A stretch of DNA of 64,000 nucleotides from Numida meleagris (Eukaryota > Chordata > Aves > Galliformes > Numididae), in NCBI RefSeq assembly GCF_002078875.1, contig NC_034421.1, positions 5,556,499 to 5,620,498 on the forward strand. Direction: 5' to 3'. The translations under genes were made by a program, and so were the position numbers. Below, piece by piece: positions 13,448 through 25,995 of this stretch. The notes under the pieces are model-generated. The model did no database searches. It was not told the DNA's origin and worked only from the letters and a program-made list of their open reading frames with translations. Positions within the stretch are counted from its first letter, which is position 1, and every line of letters starts with the position of its first letter.

Positions 13448-16400
13448 CTACAGGAAGACAAGAGAAAGAAAGCGTGAGAACAAGAGTTAACCAAGAAGTC
13501 AGTAAACATCAGTCTTCTGCTACTCATCACTCCTTAGCATCCCTCAGGATCCACCCAGACCTGCTGCACTTCTTTTCCCAGTTGGCTTAGGATAAACCAA
13601 AGGACTGTCCTGCAGTTTCTACAGAGATTTGGCACAATTAAAATGATAAAACAATACAATAAAACATCTGAAACACTGGTTCGGAGCCAGTGCAAATAAA
13701 TCCCAATGAAGGGTTACAAACAAAGCAGAAGTCTCTCTGTGCAGAGATCTGGGCTTCTACCTCAGCTCCAGGTTGTGTAACACTACCTGTAAAACTCCTG
13801 AGACTTTAAGCCAAAGTTGTTTCTGCAGAACTGGTCTCTTTGTGATACCTGCTGGCTCACCACTACACCTGCATCGCTAGCATCTTAGTGGGAAAGCATC
13901 TGAATGGAGGAGAGTTACTTTAATTAAATGGAGAACTGAATTCATACTTGTTTTCTCAATCTTCCTTCTACTAAAGAAGAAGCTGAGGATTTAATTAACA
14001 CCACACAGACTGTGTGCAGAGCAGAGCGAGTGCTGCCATGTAATTTACACTTTTTATTTAGATAAAACATACCAAACTTCTAGTGCTGTCTTGCTAGTGG
14101 TGCTAGAGCTGAAATTGCAGCACAACTTTCAACAAAATCAAAGCTCCTTCTGAACGTACTCGCACTGATGTACCCTAGCACAAAACCCAGCATTACCTGC
14201 AGCCTCCCGTTTCAGTGGCATTATACCCAAGTTTAACCATGCTCACAATGATGGAACTGAAATGTCAGTCTGCTCCAGCACTGTGTGTGAATTAGCTTGT
14301 TGTGAACAAGGAAAGGATCAAGCCTGAACAGCACAGATGGCAGCCTATATGGACAGCACAGAAAAGCAGACCTACAAATCACTTGTCAAAGCGGTGAATA
14401 AACAAAGTTCTCTTCACACCTGGGGCATAAGGGCAAAATGTTTTCAGGGAAGTCAGAATGACTCAGACACTTTTCTCCTGTTTTTGTTTGTTGGTTTGTT
14501 TTCCCTGGCAGAGCTGCAAGAAACTTCTTGGTATGGGTCTTTGGGATATGACCGTATCTGCAAAAGGGAGAGCATTGCTGTGCTCACAACCACCAGTCCC
14601 CACAGCCTAACTGAGACTGTTAGTGCTCACAACTGGTGAAAGAGAGAGACTCTACTCACTCCTGATTCCTCTCACCCTAAAGTCAGTACACCGATGACTT
14701 ACCAGAAACTTTTCAAACCCAGTTCCTGTGTTGAAGCACACAACACCCACTGTGCAGCGGGGTGAGAAGGAGCCATCCCCAATGCTCAAACTCCTCTGCA
14801 GCCAGCCAGCAGCCAGTCCCACGCTAAAAACGATAAAGGTGATCTGCCAAGGAGCCAGGTACAAATTGTCTCTGCAGCTATTATACTACTTCAGCGCTGC
14901 TAAAGACTTGGAGCAATCAGGTCTGATGACGTGCTGCCTGCATTTACACAAACTGCACCCACCTCTCCTGGTCCCCATTACACGCACTAGATACTCTTTG
15001 AAAATCATATCCTTGTACAGGTATCAGAGAGCAGTGCTGATCTCTGGTGCCGTGGATTTAACAAAAAAAGAGAATACTTTTGGTCAATGTGAATCCCAGA
15101 GATCAATCTCTGATAGGAAGCATTCAGCAACAGACACATCTTGTGTGTGGATGCAAGGGCTGCTACTCACCCTGAGTCCGAGAATGGGCTAAGCTATCTG
15201 GGCAGACGCTGGCAGTAATCAGTCTGTTCAGTGGTGTGAAACGGACAGGCAATCAGACCCAAACTGCCCTTTCCTACCTTTCATTTAACACAGTTGAAAC
15301 GTTTATAGAGAGCAGAGTTCTTTTCAGCCCCATCCCTTGTGTGCATGACAGCAAAGCATCCCCACGCACTGCTTGTGCAAGTTGATGAGGAAAACAGAAG
15401 GATCTCACTGGGACACAAGGGTAAGCCAAATCCTTGCCAGCTACATAAGAAAATCCTTTGTGCTGCTCAAAGTCCCCTCCTTCCATCCCCCTTCCCCTTG
15501 GTTACAGGGGCATTCCAGCACAGCTGCCATAGCAGGTGCTCTGGCCATTTACACTCAGGGATGAAAAACGAGCCCAGGGACTGCAAACGTATCAGATACA
15601 CCTCTGTGCCGAACTCACATTTGGCTGGCAATCCTCAAATCAAATGTATTAAACCGATAAAACATAACCCTCTCTACAAAAGGAGTTACCTGAGGGCTGC
15701 CGTCGGGCTTCTGCAGGCAGTGCCAGCCCCCACCTGGGAACAGCTGCCAAGAGAAGCGCGAGAGCCAACCCAACATTTATCCAAGTATTTTTCTTACATG
15801 CTAGACAGCAATTTCAGCAAGAATCAATCAACGTGCCACATTTCTCCTCTGGAGGGCTCATCCAGCTTTCAGAATATTTAGGATGTAATTAGAATTTGCA
15901 TTATTTACTACTCACTTGTAAACCAAGTGGGACACAGGAGGAATAAACAGACCGCTGGGCTTTTGTTCTCCCGTTTGACATCTTTGTGGATTCATTCTCG
16001 GACTCATCACCCAGTATAAATGCAGCAGTACCTAGGGGAGGATTCCCGAGCTGCCGAGGATTACAGAGTACTAGCAATCCTGTAAGAGAGCGTGCTCACA
16101 GACATCTGTCTTCTTTTTTTAATCAGATAGCTCTGGAGAAATGCAGGACAACACACATGCGTGGCCACCTGTCTGGACTGAAACAGCCCCTATGACTTTT
16201 ATAGCCTGATTCTTGCCATGCTGAGGACTTCTTTCATGCTGTCCTTTAAAGGGCTCCCCATGACTTTACATGTGCGTTTCTATCAGCTCCACGATCCCAC
16301 TGCATCCACCCAGCAAGGCCTTGGTGCAAAGGGGAACCTGACCATTTGAATTTGCCAACAGCTGGTCTATCCACCACAAACTAAATTCTTTAACTATTTT

Positions 16401-19400
16401 AGGAGCCAAGACAGAGGCATCTGCACTGGTGCAAGGTTCACTGCTGCGGCACAGACTTTGATCCTACACATTTATTCTCAGACCAGATGAATTCAAAGGG
16501 AAAGCTAACAACTCTTTCTGTTCTCTCAAGAATTCCAAGAACACTGATACATTTTTTTCAGTACTGCGTAGACTACTGTTCCTCCCTTGGGGCCTCCTGA
16601 ATGCAATACCACCTACTTTGCTAAGCAGAAATGACTTCTTCCACTCTGCAGTTTCCAATCTGATTAATTCACTTGACGGCAGCTCCAGCATTTGGCCCTC
16701 CAAGCTTTCTACAGATGTCTTCCAAGGACCTGGAGCACCTTTCCCATGCTTTCCAATCCCAGCAGTCCATTCTCAGTAATGAAATTATGTCTAAGCTATG
16801 GTTGTTCGCAGACAGACGAATAAAACAGCCCCTCCAGATGCACCAGTTCAATAAACGCAACATGTAATTATTTATCAACAGAGATAAGATGGCAAGAAAC
16901 ACATTTTCTAATTCTAATGATTGGCAAGGTTGCCCTCAGGAGTGCTGCCAACTGCATTCTCATGCAGCAGACCCGAAGAGAAGGGAGACATTGCCCCTTT
17001 GCACGGGGAAAGGATTTTGGCCTCCAAAGGACTCAGGCTCTGGCCAGAGAATAGAGCCATCACCTAATCTCTAGCAGATCCTGTATGATGCTCAGTGCAA
17101 TCCTCACTTGCTCATTCAGTCCTGTACCTCTTACACAGCATGGGCAGGGATAGGATGTGTTATTTTTCTCCCATTAATTCCTCTGAGGCACAGAACTAAA
17201 GCCCTGAATCTCGTGTCTTAGCCTCTCTCCCATCAGTGCAAGGATTTAACTGAAAGCTCACTGAGGTGAGTGGAAAGAGATTTTGACTTCATTGATCTTT
17301 GGCTCCTCCATGCAGTTCCCAGTCTGGCATTCCCCCATCATCACATTCAGATGGGCAGGATGAGAGCAGATAGTTGGATTTTTTAATTTTTTTTTTTTTT
17401 AAGTCTTCTGCTCTGTGATTCTGCTTCTCTTGGTTTGCTCATACCACAATAATCTCGTCAGCTCTCACAAAGATGCTCATCTGATTTATAGCCGCATAAC
17501 TGGGGACAGAATCTAGTCAAGCTAATCAGAATCAATGTAATACTCCAGAGTGAAAATCACAAGGGAGATGTAGATTAAAGACACTGGCAATTAACTCAGA
17601 CCTCCTCATTGTTCCCAGGGAGACAGAGAGTTTATATTGGTTTTTTTCTGGGGTCACATGAAAGGTCTCTGCAGAACAATTTCTTTTATTATCCCAAGGA
17701 GTTTTCACCATAAAAATCCCTGTCCTTGTACTCTGCCAAAATTTTTGCAAGTTCTTGGCTATAACCCATTGAAGAGCAGGTTATTTTTTGCTTTACTGTC
17801 AGTTAAGAAAAAAGGAAAAAATAAAAAAAAAAAGAATTACCCAGCGAAGGAAAAAACTGCACCAGAACATCCAAACTCCAACCCAAGCTCCTCCAATTAG
17901 TAAAGGCAAACACTGAACTCTTTTCTGGATATTACAAAGCACTAATGGCTACTGCCAGATGGACTGCTGCAGACAAATCAACCTGGAGGTGCCCCTGATC
18001 AGTTGAAGGAAGTTAGGAAGATTATTGTCTGAAGTCAAGCTGAAAAGATTCTAAGAACTGAAGGTACAGCATACAGAACTCCAAGCCAGCACAGAGATAG
18101 GACCTTTCTTATGGTAGGATTTCACTTCTGTGATTACCTGAACAAGCTTCACGTGTAGAAACAGCCTCCTTAAGCACGGCAACCAAAATCAGCATGTCGC
18201 ACTTTGATCAACCCCCATAAAACACATCTTGGGTTGATTTCACAAATGCAGGTGCTTGTTCAGCTCAATGCCTGACTGCAGCAGGAGGTGATAGATAGAG
18301 AAACCCAAGTGTTTCCAAACCATTTGAAGTGCTCATCTTCATTCATATATACAGTTTGCGCTTAGACTTTTTTTTTTTGGCCTAAACCAGGTCCTCTGGG
18401 GACAAGTCTGGATGGTCATTATCTGCAGCAAAATCAATTATGCTACACTGAACAGCAACTGAGTGCTGTCATGATTCTTCCATTTTGTTGGTTTTGTTTT
18501 TTACTTTTGTCTCATTTCCCTGGCCAGGCAGTAATACTTTTTTTTTTTTTCTTATAAACCTCATCGAGACAAGATACAACAATATAAACTCTGAAAGCTA
18601 TTAATTACTGTGATGCTCTCAGTAAGTTTTATAAGGCCTCCAGCATTCATCTCAGAAAGCCTCTTATCTATATGCTTTGTCCTCTCTGGAGCATTGATTT
18701 GGCTAGCAAGCACTGGCCAGTGAATAACAGAGTGCTCCTCTTCTGGATGCAGCGTGCTTGGCAGCTAATCAAATCACTATTTTTGAAGTCAATTTCATAA
18801 TTTTAATTATTTCCCCATGACACATGTTGTTAAGTAACCTGTGTGGCCAGAAAAACAGGTTTTATTATATTCTGAGTAACGTCCTTTGAACAGATGCTTC
18901 TCCTTTCACTTTGAGGACTTGCTCACATTGCTAAGAAAGTTTAGGCTGTTTCTGTATAAACTGGGAGTCTTGCAAAGCATGCGTCTGCTCTGAAAAGCAG
19001 CAAAACAGAAAGTAAAGGGAAACACTGCAACCTTGCATTTGTCTTGGATTAGTGACAACCTCTCAGGTTTGTTCCATGAAGGTGTGATCCCTGGCCAACA
19101 CTACCAAATCACAGTGGATCCTAAAAAGCAGAACGCAGGCAGTACGCAATAAAGTTGGACAGGTCATGATGTTATAGGTGGCTCTGAGCATCGTGAAACT
19201 GACCTTAAGAGCTCAAAATGGCACCAAGCCTCAACAACTTCTGCTGCACAAAAAAGGTTTGTTGCTGTCTCCATTTAGCGCTAAATAATGCAAGATCCTC
19301 ATCTGACAGCAAAAACATCCCTGATTTCAGATGACTGTTGCTTATAACAAATCACATCTCAGTCCATATTCATGAGGTTTGATTTACTGGGATAATTATC

Positions 19401-20385
19401 CTGTCTTCATTGTTTGTGTAAAGTATCTTATGCACAGGGAATGTACTTAACTGCTTAACTTCAGCAATAATGAGTCCATTATCATATAGAGCCATAAATC
19501 AGAGTTCCGTAGCAAACCTGAAAGATGAAGCACCTGAAATGAGAAGGGAGCCTATGCCAGACTGAGAGCCTTGCTCAAAGCTGGGTGTGCATGACAGTGC
19601 TCCTCCAGACACCACTGGGACCTGTAGCAGGTCTCTACCCCAGAGTAAGCCATACCTTGCTGCAGGAACCCCCCTTTCTACCTTGAATACCAAAAATCTG
19701 TCAATTTTGAGGCAGGATGAAGCCCTTCCAAAGCTACGGAGTTTGTAGCAGGTTTCTGTGCAATAAATCGACTCAAGTCCCTTCTAATACCTCCCACAGG
19801 TTGGCGGGCCTGGTCCTGGAATTGGGATGGCTCTGGCTTGTGCTATGTGGGACAATTCCTTCTGGTTTTCAAAATTAAAGGTTTCTCAAAAGGAACTAAA
19901 CCTCTTGGAAGCACGTTCTGAGATGCTTTAAAGGGGCTGGATATTTTTAGATTTTGTATTCAGCACGAAAGCACTTCAAATGCAGCAAATGATGCTTAGT
20001 TGGCTGGCCAAATTAAGAAACAGCACCACCACCACACCACCAACAAAACTCAAACCCCATCATTTAGAATGAGATATTTTCAGAGATCCAAAACAAACAC
20101 AATTCAAGTCTAGTGACAAAGCACCATCTTGAAGCAGTGGAAATGAAAAGCTCGGAACTCTTCTCCCTTTTTCCCCTCCAGCCAAAACTTCTTGCCAAAT
20201 TCAGCACAGACAAGCGGTGTTGACACACATCTCTAGTTAAAAGAACGAAACGTTTGACCAAGAAAAGTCCAAAAGTGACAGCTGCTTCTGAGAAGCATGG
20301 CCCACTGGACTACATGTTGCATGTGTACACAATTGCAGTTGGAAGCCTCAGGCTTTTTCCTTTTCCTTCTGCTTCACAGAATAGC

Positions 20386-20445
20386 CATAGAATCATAGAA
20401 TGGTTTGGGTGGGCAGGCACCCACATTTGCCCACCCCCCCATTTC
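20386..20445 (-). repeat. CR1 LINE 3'-end fragment
   Basis: Plus-strand CATAGAATCATAGAATGGTT TGGGT is the reverse complement of the CR1 3' terminus. Similarity fades within about 60 bp, so this is a short, old fragment. Confidence 0.6.
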
Positions 20446-21178
20446 AGGGTGCCCTTTTGGCTGTTCCCCAAGATATACAGAACTACTGAAAGTGGGAAAA
20501 CAGGGGTTGCAGCAGACAGGCAAGGAAGCAAAACAATAGCACCTCGGGCACAACAGACCCTTCAGAGTTTGGGCTAACTGTTCCTGAGCTGCCATTTGGT
20601 AAGGGACTTGAGTCGACTTATTGCAGGACAGAGGTTTGTGCTTACTCTAAAGGAAAGCAATGTTTTGGGTCTCATCTCAAACAGGATCTTTTCTTGATTG
20701 AGTGACATTGATACAGATGAGGAACTCCAGTCCCATTCTTGCATGTGGCTGTAGCAGAAGTGCATTGAAGGGCCTGTTGTTTTTCCTTTAATTTGCATGG
20801 AAGATGTGGTTCCCATTGCAGATTTAGCTGAACAACTTCCAGGCAAGGGAGAAGTCCTCGGGGAAGGCTTTCAATCATTATGAACAGAAGCTGAAACAAC
20901 ATAAAGCGGGCAAAGGCTGCGGAGCAGATCAGAGCACGGAACAGTAGTTTACAGAGAAATGGGAAAAATGAACCTTCCCCCTTCTGAACCTGGAATGTCA
21001 TCCCACGATGTGAACCTCCCTGGCTGACCCATCTGCAGGACAGCAAGCGAGGTAGGCATCCTGGTGGCAGCAGTCAGCAGCACACAGACAAAGCAAGCTC
21101 CTCATCAGCACATAGTCCAGGATCCAAGTGAATCAATCCTGGATTAGACTGAGACAGCTCGCACGAGTTCCCAGGAGC

Positions 21179-21202
21179 TTTTTTTTTTTTTTTTTTTTTT
21201 TT
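21179..21202 (+). repeat. Poly(T) tract, 24 bp
   Basis: Uninterrupted run of T, the longest homopolymer in the window. It is probably a slippage tract; no retrogene is visible next to it. Confidence 0.95.
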
Positions 21203-24200
21203 GAAGTGCTGGAGCAAAGGAGAGGGAACTTCACATGCAAACAAAAGGACCGTGGCAGCAGGTGGCCTGCGGCAGGTGGCTGTCACTGCTGGCTGTCACA
21301 CTGCTCAGGCAGCCTGCCGTTATCTCCGGAGTACAGTACCCACAGAAGGACAAACGAAGGAGGAAGTGGGTGGCATCCATTCCCCCAGCTCCCCATCCCA
21401 AACTTCTCTTCTTCTTGAGCGGGTCACCACACCTGGAGGGCTGTGACACATCCCTAGCTTCAGTGAACCAGGTGCCATGAGTTCTCCATCTGAGCACACT
21501 ATCAAGATAACTCCTCAACCTCTTGCTGCCGCCGACAGTTCCTTTAATGCTGCTCTATTTCCAGACATATCTGAGAAGGTGATTCAGCTTTTCCTTTCTT
21601 GGGCATTCTCATCATACCGTGCGCCTGCTGGGCTGTCTTCAGCTCTCATGAACACGACCAGGTTTTTCTTTCCTCCTTCTGACAGCAGTAAGGGAGATGC
21701 TGAATGCAAAGCAGTCTCCTCTGAGAATTCCCTCGCTAGGGCCTTCTGATGATGGGCCAGAGATGTGTTACCTGTAAGACTTGATTAACTTGTTAACGGA
21801 GATATCTTCTTACAGCAAAGCCTCGTAGAAGCAATATGCACTCAGAAGCCAGAAAGAGAGTCACGAATCTGAGAGCTGCATCCAGATAGTAATTTCAAGA
21901 GGATCTTCTAAGGAAGTCTCTTATAAAATATAGATATTTCTGAAATGCAACGTATTAAGAGCAAGCCATGGAAAGGTAATATCAGCCATCACCAGAAGTG
22001 TCTTAACCCCTCGAGTTGCTAAACAAATATTCTCCTGTGTGGGATGAACATTTCCTTAAAACTTGCTCTCCAAATTCAATCCTTACATCTACATCCTGGA
22101 AGCAGGCATAGAGGAAGTTTTTTCCCTTGATCTCTCCTTGCTTCCACCCCACCGATGGTTATTGCTCCTTCAGCTTTGCCTCCTGATGTAAAGTGATATT
22201 ATAGGTCTTGCTCATCTGCAGGTCAGACCTGAAGTCATCTAAGCAACAGTTCTATGATTTACAAAACAGCTTAAATGATCCTTATTTTTCCCAAACTGCA
22301 TCTCAGCAACCATCCAGTGCCCTTTATGGTACATACAATGGGGTTTCTGCATTCAGGCCTGGCCACGCTAGGCTGATGGCTATGGAGGTGGCAGCGTTTT
22401 GGTTGTTCCACTGAGACTGTCACTAATTCAAATTAAATTGGACTTTGGTTAGGTGAGTAATTCATCATCTGCAGTGTGACAATACCTGTAATTACTGCTC
22501 TTACTATTACAGCTGAAATTCATATGCAGTAAAGGGATCTTAATATCATGCCAAACCTCACAGTTAATTTAGGTTCTATCTCCTTTCATTTATTCTGTAA
22601 TAAGCTAATTAGTTCATATAATTTGCCATTGAACGTGCCTTTGTAACAAATATATACATGAATTAGCCTATTACACAACAAATGAGGGGAATCAAAACAT
22701 GAATCATTTTCAGGATTACATAAGGAATTATTATCCTTGCAAACACCCATGGATGCAGCTATTGTCCTTATTACTTTCAGATTTTGTCCGCACTGGGTTG
22801 GCTCTCCTGTTTGATGCTTCTCACTCTTCTGCTTAGGTCAGCAACTTGTTTCACCGTTTGGTGTGCCTCACCATATGTCCCATCCATATGCCAGGTTATC
22901 TGCAAGTTTAAGATCACTACCACGAAGCTAAATGTCTTTCAGCTTAGCTGCTCAGATCCAAACTCTGGCAGCTAAAAAAGCTCAGCCGTGCTGCTAGCCT
23001 CCTGCACTGGCACCCCATTCACAACGAGCAGAGAAATCCAGGTTTCCCTGTCAAGGTCTGCTTTTGGTTTTGTTTGTTTGCAGACTGCACAGTATCAGAC
23101 TGCCCTTGAAAACTCACGGGGACAACTTGCAGTCACCGTACTCAGAAGATTCCTTCCCTATTTCACCTGTGGGGCTCATTTCACCAATCTGCCTTCTGAC
23201 AGCTCTTAAACTGTGCTAGATTTCAAACTCATTTGGGATAAATCATGAGGGATGCTTTATCCAGCAGTCTTAAGACTGCCATTATGCAAACAGGAGGCTC
23301 GCCAGACCTTGAGGTTCAGTCCTCTGTCATAACCCTTGCAAAGTACCACGTATTTATTCATTATTCCCCAGAAGGGCTCAGGACAATTGGATCTGTCTCA
23401 TTCAGAGCACAGCAGAGTGCTTTCTGCCCAGTAATTCAATACCAGCTCACAGGGAAGCTCCCAGGCTACGAAAGCCATCAGTTCTACTTTCCGTACTCCT
23501 TCCTTGGAGGCCTCATCTAACTGCTGACCTGGTGCTACCCAGCCTCAATATTAAATGTAATGAGAGCACAGCTCAACAGCTTTATTTGTCAAATATTCTC
23601 TGCTTATAGCAATTGTTTTGATTTAGCGTCCAACCTCCCACAGTAATGATTTACTCTTTCCACACCCAAGTTAAGCAACCACCTTACTCCCAACAGCCAC
23701 TTCTTTACCTGGAGTTATATTGTTTTCATTTTCTCTTCTGAAAACTCAGAGAGGGCAAGGGAATAAAGATGTAAGAGCCTTGTTTGTCTGAAAACACTTT
23801 TTAGGGTTTGGATGGCCTAAGTGGCATTAAATTCATCCACAAACCTGCTGACGTGGGCTAAAGTGATCTATAGGTACAACATCCAACTTTGCCAGCTCCT
23901 TCGCTCTTTCCAAAGGTAACTGCTGAAATCTTTGTGGGTTAAACCTGCATATTTTCAGGCCATGCATGCTGGAAAAATGGAATACCAACATAAAACGAAG
24001 GCTTGCCGCCTGCAAATCTGCTCGGGAAGTACAAAGGAAGCAGGAGCCCTGGCGAAGCACCTGCTCATTTTCAGTGCACTCGCACAGGCAGTCTGCAACA
24101 CATTGGCCTCTGCCCTTTCTCTGCAAAGAACATTGCTGTCCTGTGGTGGGAGCCAGAGAGGACCTCCTGGGCACATCCATCAACTGTGTGAGAGCAGAAA

Positions 24201-25489
24201 AAGGAGAAAGCAAGAGCAGCCAGAGACCTATCTAACACTCACGCTTTGATATCCCTCTTTCCTTCATGCAGCACTCACTACCAGTTGGGCTTCTTTTTTG
24301 ACATCTTAATTCCAGGAGAGAACCCAGGCATCTTTAAAAACAGCCTAACAGAGGCGTGGGGTCTGTCTGAGCCCTTCTGGGTTTGGTTTTAAGCCCCTGA
24401 CACCAGCAACGGTGTGATTCGAGGTGTGCTGCTGCGAGTGCAAACAAGATGCTCAGAGCAAGCAAACGCCTCTTCACAGCTCTCAGATAGAATGACAAGT
24501 TATTATGTTCACGTTATAATATGAAACCAGAAGGAAATTCAGAAGTGGAATATAGAGCGGTGAACGAGCAATTACTTGTCATTAAGAAAATGAAAAGGAG
24601 ATTGTCTTTCTTTTAGGAATAGATGTCACCTGCTCTTCAGGAAGACCAAATGAAATAGGACATGTAGCTGAAAGCGCAAAGAAATCTGCATTAAAAACAA
24701 ACTGCAAAATAAAGGCTGAAAACCACGCACAGCTCATTTCAAATCCACCAGCCCTAAGTGACCACAGCCTCAGGACTGTGCAGATGAGCTTTGTAGTGCT
24801 TCAGAGCCACAAATGCACTGCAAATGCTTTGGATACTGGAGCATGCTTTGTCTCTTGCCACCCGTGAAGTCTGCAGTCTGAGCCAGAAGCACTGTGGCCT
24901 CCAGTGCAGAGCAGTGCAGAGCTGAGTGGATCAAGTCACACCCAAGCCCCACGTGAGCAGACATCTCTTCCCAGGTATTCTAACCAGAATAGTCTGTTTG
25001 GGTTATTTATTCCTCCCCATAGCATACCATGCTAACCAGTATGACCTTGTAATTCTTGATTCAAGCCCAAATCATCCCATCATGCTAGCTGCTACATTTC
25101 AGAACAATATTAAATCTTGCTTAAGGACGAGGACATTTTTCTCCATTTCCTGATACTGCAACAATAAATAAGGACCCCAACTCTCAAAGTGATTCCCTTC
25201 TTAGGATTTATCCAGGTCTCTTTTGCAGTGCCACAACTTGACAGATTTTTGTCTGCCTGAAACATTTCCCCCCTCTTCTAGAACATGGAAAATAGGCCAT
25301 TCCTTCATTCTCTCCAAGTGCTCTCTTGGAGCATTGGTGCACATTGTCTGATTCATTTACTCAATGCGTCTTTATTTGCTGCTTCATGCACGTGCAAGCA
25401 AATTCCTTTCTCCACTGAGGCACTGATCAAAATCCTCTCAAGCAAAGGATGACAAAACAAAGAAACAGGAAACCTTTAGAGAATCATAC

Positions 25490-25805
25490 CTGAAATATAG
25501 CTATCCAGGCATAGCCAATATTATCAAAATTGATAGCTCCATTGTGCGGGTTTACATCCCCTGCCATGCATACGTTGTAATATTGGTTCCAGTTTATGCA
25601 GGCATTCTTGCTGCTTAAGTCAGGGTTGTATAAACTTGGGGTGTAGGAGTCCATGCTCAAGGTGCACTCCACCTTGTACTCCTTCCTGGTTGGGATGTTG
25701 GAGCATTTCTGCATGCCGTTCTCACGATGGGATGAGCAGATGAACGGATTCTCCTCTGCTTCGTCTGTGCGGTAGTACGGATGCAGGAAAGTAAGGTTAT
25801 ACGTC
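25490..25805 (-). CDS. CACNA1H: CACNA1H exon E: large extracellular pore loop and P-helix of domain I
   Basis: 316 bp: one base plus 105 codons, phase 2 in and phase 0 out. It starts [20 protein letters not shown] after cccctccag and ends [11 protein letters not shown] before donor CAG|GTATGA. Asn-Leu-Thr near the start is a possible N-glycosylation sequon. The cysteines in [26 protein letters not shown] and NVCMAG match the disulphide-rich turret pattern of T-type channels. The final segment ([21 protein letters not shown]) is the pore helix preceding the selectivity filter in the next exon. The middle ([30 protein letters not shown]) diverges from human but keeps the cysteine spacing. A CR1 fragment lies about 75 bp upstream of the acceptor. 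Confidence 0.95.
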
Positions 25806-25881
25806 CTGGAGGGGAAGAAAGAAAGATGGATGAGAACAAGTTGCCCAGAGGCAGCAGTGCCCCATCCCTGCAGACACCCAC

Positions 25882-25995
25882 GGTCAGGCTGGACGGGGCT
25901 CTGAGCACTGATGGAGCTGTGGGTGTCCCTGCTCGGTGCAGGGAGTGGGACCAGACAGCCTTGAGAGCTCCCTTCCAGCTCAAATGATTCTATGA
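25882..25995 (+). repeat. CR1 LINE 3'-end fragment
   Basis: Reads GGGCTCTGAGCA, then GTGTCCCTGCTCGGTGCAGG, then CCCTTCCAGCTCAAATGATTC TATGA, in CR1 3' end order. It lies in an intron close upstream of exon E, antisense to the gene. Confidence 0.8.

Larger units (their letters stand above)
13448..25489 (-). other. CACNA1H: CACNA1H intron between exons E and F (12042 bp)
   Basis: This is the largest complete intron, with GTATGA donor and cttcctgtag acceptor. It is strikingly poor in recognisable CR1: only one short fragment at 20386-20445. It contains long T/A tracts (17387-17400, 18539-18550, 21179-21202) and several AT-rich stretches with homeodomain-like TAATTA words (18590-18850, 22420-22680). 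No exon-like homology was found. Confidence 0.9.
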
